A stretch of DNA of 64,000 nt from Paenibacillus yonginensis (GTDB lineage Bacteria; Bacillota; Bacilli; Paenibacillales; Paenibacillaceae). The stretch covers positions 4,658,001 through 4,722,000 of the forward strand of contig NZ_CP014167.1 in the NCBI RefSeq assembly GCF_001685395.1, given 5' to 3'. Position numbers and translations under genes: made by a program. The notes beneath the pieces were generated by a model. It was not told the origin of the DNA. It saw only the letters and a program-made list of their open reading frames with translations, and searched no databases. How positions within the stretch are numbered: the stretch's first letter is position 1; every line of letters starts with the position of its first letter. This document shows positions 19,032 through 27,670 of the stretch, piece by piece.

Positions 19032-19199
19032 CTAATTGCCTTTAACCAAAAGCACCGCGAAAATCATCGACAATAAAAGAACAACCACCAGACTGATCAA
19101 CTGAACGATATTATCGTACGGGGAGGGAAGATTAACGTAATTAAAGATCCAATTTCTCAGCACATAGAAGAATAGCTGGAACAACCCCCAGAAGACCAA
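19032..19199 (-). CDS. Possible small two-helix membrane protein
   Basis: A 55-residue frame starting at TTG, with two hydrophobic stretches (LVFWGLFQLFFYVL and IVQLISLVVVLLLSMIFAVL). It lies just behind the MocR gene. No ribosome site precedes the TTG and the frame continues upstream without a normal start, so translation is doubtful. Confidence 0.3.
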   Translation of the reverse strand: MVFWGLFQLFFYVLRNWIFNYVNLPSPYDNIVQLISLVVVLLLSMIFAVLLVKGN

Positions 19200-19218
19200 C
19201 GCTAAAAGGAGACTTCTT

Positions 19219-20667
19219 TTAAATTTTTTTATAAGTCACCGCATTTCGGACCGCTGACGCCAAGCGGATGATGCCCGGTTCAATGTCATACGCACCAGGA
19301 CGGGCGTATGTGAGCCGCATGTATCCAGCTTCGGCGCCGTACACGCTGCCGGGTACAAAAGCGACGCCCTGCCGGAGCGCTTCGTCCAGCAGCCGGCTGT
19401 CGGTTACTTCGGGCACAATTTTGCACCATAAATGCAGGCCGCCCTGCGGCACGGTGAATTCAACCAGATCGCCGAGATGTTTGCGCAGCGCTTCGGCCGC
19501 CTTATCCCGTTTCCGGATAAGCTCCTGCCGCAGCTTATCCATATGCGGATCGAAATACCGCGACTCCATGAACTCGGCGGCAATTTGCTGGGGGATTACA
19601 CTGAAGCCAAGATCCATCTGCCGCCTGGCGTCGGCCAGCCGCTTGATGACGGAAGACGGGGCCACGATCCAGCCGATCCGCAGGCCGGAGGCGGCGATTT
19701 TGGAGAAGGAGCCGATATACAGCGTGTTCACCGCGTCCGATTCCGCTTTTAAGGGGGCCGGTGAGTTTATGTCATAGGCCGTAAGGCTAAATTGGTCATC
19801 TTCAACGATCGGCAGACGGAGTTTGCCTGCGGTCTCGAGCAGCAGCCTTTTTCGTTCCTGTTGAAGCAGCGTTCCGGTCGGATTCTGAAAGTTGGGGTTG
19901 ACGAACAGCATTTGAATCCGATATTTCTTCTGCAGGGTGCGCAGCCCCTCCGGTCTGACGCCATGCTCGTCCACAGGCAGGCGGTACATCCGCAGGCCGG
20001 CCGATTGGAACATAGATAAGGACAAGGCATAAGAAGGAGATTCAACGGCGACGGCGTCCCCTGGCGACAGCAGGCATTGGGTAATCAGGTACAAGGCCTG
20101 CTGCGACCCGCTTGTAATGAGAATAGAATCGGGTGAGGCATCGATCCCTCTATACTTCCTAAGGAAGGCTGACAGAGCCCTGCGGAGAGGAGGAAAACCC
20201 AGGATGCTGTCATTTTCAGGTTCAGGCTGGTAAATACAGTTCCTCATGATTTCATTGATCTCCTGAACCGGGGATAAATTCAGCGACAGCTTGCCGCTTG
20301 CAAAATCGATGATCGACGGGTTCTGAGCCAGCGCTTCCCGAATATGGCGCAGAAACGGCGTGTTGGGCAGAAAAATGCCATTCTCGGCATACCGGTGCCA
20401 CTCCGGCGGAAGCGTTTGATCCTTCCGGCCGCGATGGAGGCTGACCCGCGTTTTGCTGCCGGGCCGGCTTTCGATGAAACCGTGCGCCCGGAGTTCGGTA
20501 TAAGCCTGGACGATCGTGCTGCGGTTCACGCCGTACAATTCGGCAAGCTTCCGTTCGGAGGGGAGAGGGCTTCCCGGTGAATATTCGCCCTGGTTAATTA
20601 AATGCTGCAGCCGGTCCGCAATCTGGAGATAGATCGGCGTTGGACTCCGGCGGTCGGGTTTCCACAC
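19219..20667 (-). CDS. MocR/PdxR-type regulator (GntR HTH fused to aminotransferase)
   Basis: A PLP-dependent transcription factor. A GntR winged helix (residues about 10-75, PLPSERKLAELYGVNRST) is fused to a fold-type I aminotransferase domain with the PLP-lysine context SFSKIAASGLRIGW and the ligands PNFQNPTG and EDDQF. The reading frame is open to 20751, but GTG at 20667 begins MWKPDRRSPTPIYLQ, the usual MocR N-terminus, and has AGGTG upstream, giving 482 residues. It faces away from the iron operon. Targets might include amino-acid or vitamin B6 genes; none is adjacent. Confidence 0.88.
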   Translation of the reverse strand: MWKPDRRSPTPIYLQIADRLQHLINQGEYSPGSPLPSERKLAELYGVNRSTIVQAYTELRAHGFIESRPGSKTRVSLHRGRKDQTLPPEWHRYAENGIFLPNTPFLRHIREALAQNPSIIDFASGKLSLNLSPVQEINEIMRNCIYQPEPENDSILGFPPLRRALSAFLRKYRGIDASPDSILITSGSQQALYLITQCLLSPGDAVAVESPSYALSLSMFQSAGLRMYRLPVDEHGVRPEGLRTLQKKYRIQMLFVNPNFQNPTGTLLQQERKRLLLETAGKLRLPIVEDDQFSLTAYDINSPAPLKAESDAVNTLYIGSFSKIAASGLRIGWIVAPSSVIKRLADARRQMDLGFSVIPQQIAAEFMESRYFDPHMDKLRQELIRKRDKAAEALRKHLGDLVEFTVPQGGLHLWCKIVPEVTDSRLLDEALRQGVAFVPGSVYGAEAGYMRLTYARPGAYDIEPGIIRLASAVRNAVTYKKI

Positions 20668-20783
20668 AATAAACACCTGCTTTACAAGTCCTGGTCCTTT
20701 TTGTCCCATCGTATCACAAGAGGCCGGAGCCGAACAGCAGTCCGAATACAAATTGGGTGGCGTTATCTTTTGGAAACTGGCTG

Positions 20784-20840
20784 GTGCAAAAGAGAAGACG
20801 CTCCACTATAATCTGTAATTGATAATAATAATCATTCACA
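20784..20840 (+). promoter_or_regulatory. Promoter with Fur box
   Basis: TATAAT at 20807-20812 with a weak -35 (GTGCAA) 17 bases upstream. Just downstream, GATAATAATAATCATTCAC at 20821-20839 matches 16 of 19 positions of the Fur box. Iron-dependent repression of the uptake operon is the expected reading. Confidence 0.85.
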
Positions 20841-20858
20841 ATTAAGAAGGAGATCAAG

Positions 20859-21902
20859 ATGAAGAACAACATTGCAACCCTTATTCTTGCTCTATCCCTG
20901 TTAAGTCTTGTGGTAGCCGGATGCGGCTCTGCTAACGATAAGACAAATGCCGCCCAGGCTGGGGGCGCATCAAATGCGGCCGAGGCCATGAACGCGGCGA
21001 ACACGGCTTCTGCTGCTCCGAATAATGCTTCAAATACCGGAGCAGGAGCACCTGCAGTCGGGAATACGTCAATCGAGGTGCCTAACGAGTGGAACACGTT
21101 AAAAGTTACCGAAACGCCGCAGCAAATCGTCACGCTGGACTTCTCATTTATTGATACGCTGACCAGTCTGGGGATAACGCCGGCAGGGAATGCCGGAGTA
21201 GGCACAACCAAAATCCCTGAATATCTGGACGGGATGCTGAAGTCCGGGGTAGCTGACGTTGGGGAAAGAAAAGCGCCGAATCTGGAGGTCATTCAGTCCC
21301 TGAAGCCGGATTTGATCATTGCCAGCGTAGACCGGCACAGCATGATCCGCAAGGAGCTGGAGGAGATCGGGCCGACGGTTGCTTTTGATGATGCGAGCTA
21401 CGACCAGATTATCGGCAATTTACATAACATCGCCAAAATCGTTGGTAAAGAACAGGAAGCTGATAAGGTGGAGGCGGACTTGAATGCCAAAATGGAACAG
21501 GTCAAGCAGCAGTTGACCGGAAGCCCTTCGATTATTGTGGCGGGATTTTTTGATGATGAATTTACGGTATGGGTCAAAGATTCTTTCGTGGGTTCGCTGC
21601 TGAGCCGCATCGGGCTTGATTACGCCTATAACGGCGGGGTCTCTAATCTGGAGGGGAAAGGCGAAGGAACGAAGATGACGCTCGAACGGGTTCATGATCT
21701 TAATCCGGACTATATCATGGTCTACGGGGATAAGACGGACAAGCTGAAGTCCAATCCGTTATTCAAAGATTTGAAGGCGGTAAAAGAAAATCATCTGATC
21801 GAGGTGGACCGCAACCTCTGGTCACGCGGACGCGGGCCGATTGCCGCAAGCAAAATTATGGATGAGGCGCTTGCCCATCTGAGTGCGGCGAACAACGACT
21901 AA
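20859..21902 (+). CDS. Iron-siderophore ABC transporter substrate-binding lipoprotein
   Basis: Captures ferric siderophore outside the cell. A lipoprotein signal ends at the lipobox VVAGC, followed by an Ala/Asn-rich linker of about 45 residues and a class III (FecB/FatB/YclQ-like) binding fold with IVTLDFSFIDTLTSLGI and LKPDLIIAS motifs. AAGAAGGAG precedes the ATG, right after the Fur box. It is the first gene of a three-gene uptake operon. Confidence 0.93.
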   Translation: MKNNIATLILALSLLSLVVAGCGSANDKTNAAQAGGASNAAEAMNAANTASAAPNNASNTGAGAPAVGNTSIEVPNEWNTLKVTETPQQIVTLDFSFIDTLTSLGITPAGNAGVGTTKIPEYLDGMLKSGVADVGERKAPNLEVIQSLKPDLIIASVDRHSMIRKELEEIGPTVAFDDASYDQIIGNLHNIAKIVGKEQEADKVEADLNAKMEQVKQQLTGSPSIIVAGFFDDEFTVWVKDSFVGSLLSRIGLDYAYNGGVSNLEGKGEGTKMTLERVHDLNPDYIMVYGDKTDKLKSNPLFKDLKAVKENHLIEVDRNLWSRGRGPIAASKIMDEALAHLSAANND

Positions 21903-21936
21903 ATAAGGAAAGTTTCAATTAAGGAGAGTTTCTAAA

Positions 21937-22986
21937 ATGGGCCGTCTGCAGCACAAGTACACAGCGCGATCGAAATCCCGGCTGTGGAATTCGCCGCTAA
22001 GCATGTTTATGATCATGGGCCTGCTGCTGCTGGCAGTGGCAGCCCTGAGTTTAACGTACCGGGTAAGCGGTCTCGCTTGGAGGCCGCTCTTTTTCCCTTC
22101 CGGAAGCTCTGAGGATGTACTGCTTGGTTATACGATCTGGCAGGTCCGGCTTCCCCGTCTGCTGCTGGCTGTCTCGCTTGGAGCGGTGCTGGCCGTGGCC
22201 GGCTGTCTCCTGCAGGTGATGACCCGCAACAAGCTGGCCGATCCGGAGATCATGGGGTTTAATCAGGGGGCTTCCTTCCTGGCTGCGGTCTCCCTGTTGT
22301 TTGCCGGCGGGGCTGATTCTACCGGCATAGTTCTGCCTGCCGCTTTAATCGGGGCTGGGATCTGCGGACTGCTGGTGTTATTGATTTCGGGCTACAGCAA
22401 CAAATACAGCGGGAGCGACCCTTCAAGGCTGGTGCTGGCAGGGGTGGCGATCAGCGCGTTTATGGGTTCGCTTACGACAGGTACGATCCTGCTGTTTGAA
22501 ACGCAGTTGAACGAAATTTTATACTGGATGGCCGGAAAGCTGTCAGGTGCGGCATGGAGAGATAATTATCTGGTATGGCTGCTGGATATCCCGGTCGCAG
22601 CGGGCGCTTACCTGTTGGCAGGCAGAATGAACGTGCTCGAGCAGGGGGACGAGGTGGCCTCGGGCCTGGGCATTCACGTCGAGCGGACCCGGATGCTGCT
22701 GGGATTTCTGGTGATTGTGCTGTCCGGGAGCGCGGTCGCTGTCGCCGGGCCTATCGGTTTTGTGGGCCTTATGGTTCCGCATATGGCAAGGCGGATGGGC
22801 GGCGTGAACCATAGGGTGCTGCTGCCGCTGTCAGCGGTGATGGGGGCGCTGCTTCTGTCCCTTGCCGATTTTGCCGCCCAGTGGGTGGACTATCCGTCCG
22901 ATATCCCGGTAGGGATTATTACGGCGCTTTTGGGCGTGCCGTTTTTTCTTTATTTATTGCGGAGGAGAAAGGGAGGACGGGCATGA
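21937..22986 (+). CDS. Iron-siderophore ABC permease, FecCD family (first subunit)
   Basis: A 349-residue BtuC/FecCD-type permease with about nine to ten membrane helices. The family motifs RLPRLLLAVSLGAVLAVAGC, NKLADPEIMGFNQGASF and GPIGFVGLMVPHMAR are present. AAGGAG precedes the ATG. Its stop overlaps the next permease start by ATGA, so the two subunits are coupled and probably form a heterodimer. Confidence 0.93.
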   Translation: MGRLQHKYTARSKSRLWNSPLSMFMIMGLLLLAVAALSLTYRVSGLAWRPLFFPSGSSEDVLLGYTIWQVRLPRLLLAVSLGAVLAVAGCLLQVMTRNKLADPEIMGFNQGASFLAAVSLLFAGGADSTGIVLPAALIGAGICGLLVLLISGYSNKYSGSDPSRLVLAGVAISAFMGSLTTGTILLFETQLNEILYWMAGKLSGAAWRDNYLVWLLDIPVAAGAYLLAGRMNVLEQGDEVASGLGIHVERTRMLLGFLVIVLSGSAVAVAGPIGFVGLMVPHMARRMGGVNHRVLLPLSAVMGALLLSLADFAAQWVDYPSDIPVGIITALLGVPFFLYLLRRRKGGRA

Positions 22987-23957
22987 GAATCAGACGTTTT
23001 ACCGGCCTGGCAGCCGGGCTCCTCTTGCTTCTGCTGGCTTCGGCCTTGTTGAGTCTGCGGTTCGGCGCTGTCAATACGCCGGTTTCCGCTATTCTTCAAG
23101 AACTTAGCAGCGGCGACTGGATGGTGCTGAAATACCGCCTGCCGCGGCTGATTCTTGCCGTGCTGGTAGGCATCAACATGGCCGTATCCGGTTCGATCCT
23201 GCAGGGCATAACGCGCAATCCGCTCGCTTCTCCTGAAATTGTCGGCGTGTCGGCCGGGGGCGGGCTTGCAGCCGTCGTGGTCCTGCTTGGCTTCCCGGCC
23301 TTTGGTGCATCGGCGCTGCCGCCGGCGGCTTTCGCAGGCGCGCTTATTGCGGCGGTTATTGTCTATTTGGCCGCTTATCAGAAAGGCGGCATCCAGCCGA
23401 TGCGGCTGGCTTTGACCGGCGTGGCGATTTCGACGGGATTTCAAGCGCTGATCACTTACATGATCGTGAAATACGCCCTCGATTCGTCCCAGGCGCTTGT
23501 CTGGCTGAAAGGCAGCCTGTATGCCCGTTCCTGGCAGCATGTAGAGCTGCTGTGGCCCTGGACGGCTGCGGGACTTATCGTTGCCGGAATCTATGTCCGC
23601 AGCTTAAATGCGCTCCAGTTGGACGAAGAAACGGTCAAAGGACTGGGCCTGCGGCTTCCGTTCTTGCGTTTGATCCTCTTGGCGGCCGCAGTAGGCCTCG
23701 CGGCAAGCGCGGTCGCTGTTGCAGGGACGATTGGATTCGTCGGCTTGGTCATTCCGCCGCTGTCCAGGCTGCTGGCGGGACCGGACAGCCGTTATTCGCT
23801 GCCGGTTGCCGCCCTTTTGGGAGCACTGCTGGTCACCTTGGCGGATTTGGCCGGGCGGGTCATTTATCCGCCGCTGGAGATTCCGGCCGGACTGATCACT
23901 GCTTTGATCGGTGCGCCTTATTTCATCTATGTGCTGCTTAGACGGCCAACGAGGTAA
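22983..23957 (+). CDS. Iron-siderophore ABC permease, FecCD family (second subunit)
   Basis: A 324-residue second FecCD permease with RLPRLILAVLVGINMAVSG, NPLASPEIVGVSAGGG and GTIGFVGLVIPPLSR. The ATG at 22983 has GGGAGG upstream and overlaps the previous stop. No ATPase gene follows, so the transporter must borrow one (as Bacillus systems share YusV/FhuC-type ATPases). Confidence 0.93.
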   Translation: MRIRRFTGLAAGLLLLLLASALLSLRFGAVNTPVSAILQELSSGDWMVLKYRLPRLILAVLVGINMAVSGSILQGITRNPLASPEIVGVSAGGGLAAVVVLLGFPAFGASALPPAAFAGALIAAVIVYLAAYQKGGIQPMRLALTGVAISTGFQALITYMIVKYALDSSQALVWLKGSLYARSWQHVELLWPWTAAGLIVAGIYVRSLNALQLDEETVKGLGLRLPFLRLILLAAAVGLAASAVAVAGTIGFVGLVIPPLSRLLAGPDSRYSLPVAALLGALLVTLADLAGRVIYPPLEIPAGLITALIGAPYFIYVLLRRPTR

Positions 23958-24031
23958 GGTGTGTATTGGACTTCTCATCTTTCATAAAATTTCCCCTCTT
24001 GGAAAAGCTATGATCCAAGGAGGGAGAAAAC

Positions 24032-24475
24032 TTGGGAATTTGGTTCGGCTATATCAGCTTGTTTGTTTTTCTTATGGTCATTGTTTTTATGCCCAAAATT
24101 CTGTCACTCAGGGAGATATATCTCACTTGGGGGTGGATGTCATTTTTGACGCTGTTTACGGACCTGATCTTTGGGGCTGTGCTGGATCTTTATGACTTTG
24201 TTGGGCCTGGGATAAGCTTTGCCGATCTCTTCCTGGAAGCCGCACTTCCCGCTTCTTATGGCATTATTACAGCTAATTTTCTCCCTGAGAAGAACTCCAA
24301 CTTCATCTGGTATCTGCTGGGGGTCATCGTTACCGCCTTGCTCTATGAATGGCTTTCCCTGGAGGCCGGGTATCTGGTTTATAAAGGCTGGAAACTGATC
24401 TATTCCATTCCGGTTTACATTTTGGGGACGCTGTTCCTGCGATGGCATTTGCGGTTTATCCGCAGCGGGAATTGA
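24032..24475 (+). CDS. Hypothetical membrane protein, CBO0543-like
   Basis: A 147-residue protein with four or five hydrophobic segments, starting at TTG with GGAGGGAG 5-6 bases upstream. The WGWMSFLTLFTDLIFG and LFLRWHLRF stretches resemble the CBO0543 family of small Bacillales membrane proteins. Function unknown. Confidence 0.7.
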   Translation: MGIWFGYISLFVFLMVIVFMPKILSLREIYLTWGWMSFLTLFTDLIFGAVLDLYDFVGPGISFADLFLEAALPASYGIITANFLPEKNSNFIWYLLGVIVTALLYEWLSLEAGYLVYKGWKLIYSIPVYILGTLFLRWHLRFIRSGN

Positions 24476-24504
24476 CTACTTTGTTCCATTTACGTAAAAA
24501 AGCA

Positions 24505-24548
24505 AAAGGCAAAGCAGAAGGTGCGGGACACCTTGCTTTGCCTTTTTG
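24505..24548. terminator. Bidirectional terminator
   Basis: AAAGGCAAAGCAGAAGGTG pairs with CACCTTGCTTTGCCTTT, followed by a T run; separates two convergent genes. Confidence 0.85.
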
Positions 24549-24573
24549 TTGCGGGATCAGGAAGTGCAGCCCG

Positions 24574-25830
24574 TCAGACCTGCCGGACTTCCTTCTCCTG
24601 CAGCTCGGGACTGCTGTCGTAGAAAGTCTTCAACGTCCGCAGCACCGGGAACATGTACATCCACAGAACCGCTACAACCAGCGTTCCGAAACCGCCGATA
24701 ATCGTCGCCGCCACCGGACCGACCAGTTTAGCCATCGTGCCGGACTCGAATTCGCCTAGCTGGTTCGAGGTGCCGATAAACAGCATGTTGACGGCGTTCA
24801 CCCGGCCCTGCATTTCCTGTGGTGTATTGAGCTGTACCAGCGTAGAGCGGATAACCACGCTCACCACGTCCGATGCGCCGATCAGGAACAAGGCGAACAG
24901 GGAGAGGGCAAGGCTCTTGGAGACCGCGAACAGAACCGTGGCCAGACCAAAGACGGCCAGCGAGCTGAACAGATATTTACCGATTGCATGCTGGATCGAA
25001 TAGCGGGTCAGCACAAGGGACATCAGCAATGCCCCCACTGCCGGCGCAGTCCGCAGCAGTCCCAGCCCCCAGCTCCCGGTGTGCAGAACATCTTCGGAGA
25101 AGATCGGCAGCAGCGCCGTGGCGCCGCCCAGCAGGACGGCGAACAGGTCCAGTGAAATGGTGCCCAAAATGATTTTGCGCTTGAAGACAAAACGTAGCCC
25201 GTTCAGCAGCGAGTCGATGCTGATGGCTTCAGCTTTGCGGACGGTCCGTTTGGCCTTGATGGACAAAATCAGGAAAGCCGAAATCAGCAAGGCGGCTATG
25301 GACGTAAAATAAACGGTGGACGGCCCCCAGTACAGCAGCAGCCCCCCTAAGGATGGGCCCACGATGGAGGCGGTTTGACCGGCCGATGCTGACCAGGCCG
25401 CGGCCTGCGGCAGCTCTTCTCTATCCACCAGATCGGGAACCATCGCGGAGTTGGTTGGATTCTCAAACGAGCGGGAGGCTCCTAAAATGGCGGCGGCAAT
25501 CAGAATATGATAGCTCTGAATCCAGTCGCCGAGGGTCGAGATGACAAGCATAGCTACGACGCCGCATTCGATAAGCTGGCAGATAAAAATGATTTTGCGC
25601 CGCTCGAAGCGGTCCGCTACCTGTCCGGCGATCAGCGTTAAGAGCAGCATCGGGATAAATTCGGCCAGTCCGACCAGCCCCAGGCTGAAAGCATCATGGG
25701 TTAAGGCATACATCTGCCAGCTGATTACGACGGTTAACATCTGAAACGACGTGGTGGTAAAAATCCGCGCCAGCCACAAATGGCGGTAGGAGCGGTTGGT
25801 TCTTAGTACGGATGGATTCGAAGCGGCTAT
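24574..25830 (-). CDS. MFS transporter (EntS/MFS_3-like), probable ATA start
   Basis: A drug or siderophore exporter-type major facilitator with about 10-12 membrane helices and the loop motif GQVADRFERRK. A conventional start is TTG at 25779, but that would cut off the characteristic N-terminal segment LRTNRSYRHLWLARIF. The frame continues upstream with no ATG, GTG or TTG until an ATA at 25830. This ATA overlaps the stop of the upstream TrmB gene (ATAG) and has AGGAGG (25839-25844) exactly 8 bases before it. I infer ATA initiation by coupling, giving 418 residues; TTG gives 401. Confidence 0.85.
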   Translation of the reverse strand: MAASNPSVLRTNRSYRHLWLARIFTTTSFQMLTVVISWQMYALTHDAFSLGLVGLAEFIPMLLLTLIAGQVADRFERRKIIFICQLIECGVVAMLVISTLGDWIQSYHILIAAAILGASRSFENPTNSAMVPDLVDREELPQAAAWSASAGQTASIVGPSLGGLLLYWGPSTVYFTSIAALLISAFLILSIKAKRTVRKAEAISIDSLLNGLRFVFKRKIILGTISLDLFAVLLGGATALLPIFSEDVLHTGSWGLGLLRTAPAVGALLMSLVLTRYSIQHAIGKYLFSSLAVFGLATVLFAVSKSLALSLFALFLIGASDVVSVVIRSTLVQLNTPQEMQGRVNAVNMLFIGTSNQLGEFESGTMAKLVGPVAATIIGGFGTLVVAVLWMYMFPVLRTLKTFYDSSPELQEKEVRQV

Positions 25831-26639
25831 GATAAACTCCTCCTGCTAGGTTTGTAATGATGGATCTCGGGATGCTCCTGCTTGATCTTCTGATAGTCTT
25901 CCCCATACTTCAAGGTCAGCTCGGGCCCAAAGTCCTGCTCAATGCGCAACATAATGACATCATGCCGATAGGCATTGCTGAGCAGGTCTACGATGCTGGG
26001 GTGGTTGCTTTCAAGCACGGACTTCTCAGCATCCGCTCCAAAGCTTCCGACCAGGGCGCCTTGGTTGTCGGCCAGCAAAGTAAAGTGGCGGATTGAGCCG
26101 GTCGCGCCTTTTGGTATGCTATGAATCGTAATATTCTGAAGAGCGGTATGGCATTCTCCCATGACGATCAGATGAACGGATACCTTTCTTTGCTCCGCTT
26201 CCAGCAGCGCGGTCTCGAACTGATGCAGATCTTCGGCCCACACATCTACCCAAATACTGTGCTCCGCATTGGCAATCAAACGCCGGATCGTCTGCCGGAT
26301 CAGCTTGTCCCCTTTCCAGTTGGCGAAAAAAGGAGGAGCGCTTGGCGGAGCCTCCAATTCGCTGACGAGTGTCCGCGCGGTCCGGTCAAAGTCGGACTGC
26401 AGCAGCTTTACGACCTGCTTGATCGGCACGGCCTCGAACAGTACGGGATCGCCTTCGAGCATTCGGCAGAGGCCTTTCTCATGAAGAAGGCGCAGGGCGG
26501 CATATACATTGCTCCGCGATACCGAGACATGCTTGGAGACTTCATAACCGGAGCAGCGGGATTTCTGATGCAGAACCAGATAACATTTCGCTTCAAGTTC
26601 GGAGAGGCCCAGCTTTCGCAATTGTTCGATCATATACAT
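25827..26639 (-). CDS. TrmB family transcriptional regulator
   Basis: A 270-residue sensor-regulator. The N-terminal winged helix (residues about 1-70) has the TrmB pattern LGLSELEAKCYLVLH and SRSNVYAALRLLHEKGL; the C-terminal phospholipase-D-like effector domain follows a coiled linker. TrmB proteins usually respond to sugars or metabolites. It overlaps the MFS gene by one to four bases, so it probably controls that exporter and, through an operator on its own -10 box, itself. Confidence 0.88.
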   Translation of the reverse strand: MYMIEQLRKLGLSELEAKCYLVLHQKSRCSGYEVSKHVSVSRSNVYAALRLLHEKGLCRMLEGDPVLFEAVPIKQVVKLLQSDFDRTARTLVSELEAPPSAPPFFANWKGDKLIRQTIRRLIANAEHSIWVDVWAEDLHQFETALLEAEQRKVSVHLIVMGECHTALQNITIHSIPKGATGSIRHFTLLADNQGALVGSFGADAEKSVLESNHPSIVDLLSNAYRHDVIMLRIEQDFGPELTLKYGEDYQKIKQEHPEIHHYKPSRRSLS

Positions 26640-26658
26640 CTTCCATTCCGGGATTTTA

Positions 26659-26694
26659 TAGTGTTATATTAGAATACTACTATTAAGCTGTCAA
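26659..26694 (-). promoter_or_regulatory. Promoter/operator of the TrmB-MFS operon
   Basis: On the minus strand TTGACA (26689-26694) and TAATAT (26666-26671) are 17 bases apart. A dyad with arms TAGTGTT and AATACTA (26659-26679, one mismatch) covers the -10 box and is a candidate TrmB operator. Confidence 0.7.
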
Positions 26695-26739
26695 TAAAAT
26701 TTTAAGTAAATTTCTGATCAGGGGAAGGGAACAGCTTGT

Positions 26740-26767
26740 TTGATAATATACCCTATATGGGTATACT
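26740..26767 (+). promoter_or_regulatory. Promoter with CsoR-like operator
   Basis: A palindrome TATACCC-TATAT-GGGTATA (26747-26765) fills the spacer between TTGATA (26740-26745) and TATACT (26762-26767), 16 bases apart. The sequence resembles CsoR/RcnR-family operators for copper or other thiol-reactive metals. Confidence 0.65.
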
Positions 26768-26815
26768 ATTGCTGACCGCATGGAACCTAAACCATAGAAG
26801 ACAGGAGTGTCAGAG

Positions 26816-27403
26816 ATGAAAAAATATTTCGTATTGCTGGCGGCCGCTGCGCTGCTTCTGAGCGGTTGCCAGAATCAGAAGGATAACGGTGTGAACGGCA
26901 CGGCTTCGGCACCTGACGCAGCCGTATCAGCGGCCCAGCAGGATTCCGGAGGGCATGACTCCGACATGCATCATTCCGGGAGCAGTCTGCCGGAGGGGCT
27001 GAAGACGAAAGCGAATCCGACTTATCCGGCCGGGACCAAGGTCATCCTGGAAGCGGATCATATGCCAGGGATGAAGGGAGCGGAAGCTACGGTCGTCGGC
27101 GCTTATGATACAACGGCTTATGCCGTGACTTATACGCCGACTACCGGAGGGGAGCCCGTTAAGAATCATAAGTGGGTGATCCAGGAGGAAATTAAGGATG
27201 CCGGCAGCGCCGTGCTGGAACCAGGCACTCAAGTGACGATTGAAGCCGATCATATGAAAGGAATGAAAGGCGCCAAAGGAGTCATTGAATCGGCTGAACC
27301 TACGACTGTATATATGGTGGATTATAAACCGACAACGGGCGGGCCTGAGGTTAAAAACCATAAGTGGGTGGTCGAAAGCGAATTGAAGGCCGTGTCCAAG
27401 TAA
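26816..27403 (+). CDS. YdhK family lipoprotein, two DUF1541 domains
   Basis: A 195-residue lipoprotein with lipobox LLLSGC. After a His/Ser-rich linker (GGHDSDMHHSG) come two DUF1541 repeats, each with the pattern AGTKVILEADHMPGMKGAEA or PGTQVTIEADHMKGMKGAKG and ending NHKWV. The repeated DHMxGMKG motifs rich in His and Met look like metal-binding sites, and the CsoR-like operator upstream points the same way; copper is an inference. ATG at 26816 has AGGAG 9 bases upstream. Confidence 0.88.
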   Translation: MKKYFVLLAAAALLLSGCQNQKDNGVNGTASAPDAAVSAAQQDSGGHDSDMHHSGSSLPEGLKTKANPTYPAGTKVILEADHMPGMKGAEATVVGAYDTTAYAVTYTPTTGGEPVKNHKWVIQEEIKDAGSAVLEPGTQVTIEADHMKGMKGAKGVIESAEPTTVYMVDYKPTTGGPEVKNHKWVVESELKAVSK

Positions 27404-27670
27404 CCGGGTGCTTTTGAGAGTCTGAGATGAAACAGTCCTGAAGGGGAATATATTATTGAGGAAGCGAATCTGTTACGTTCGAAGACGGGATACGGGCCAT
27501 GCTGCTCACCGTCTTCGTTCATTCATCAATTGTCCCCAAATATGAACAATCTTGCACAATTTGTCCTTGACGTGTTTATTGCGGCTCAATTTCAGACAAA
27601 TTTATAAGGGTGAACTGGCGCTAGGCGTAAACTTTTACTGCCGTTCGCTCAAATCAAAGGAGGTTCTTGC

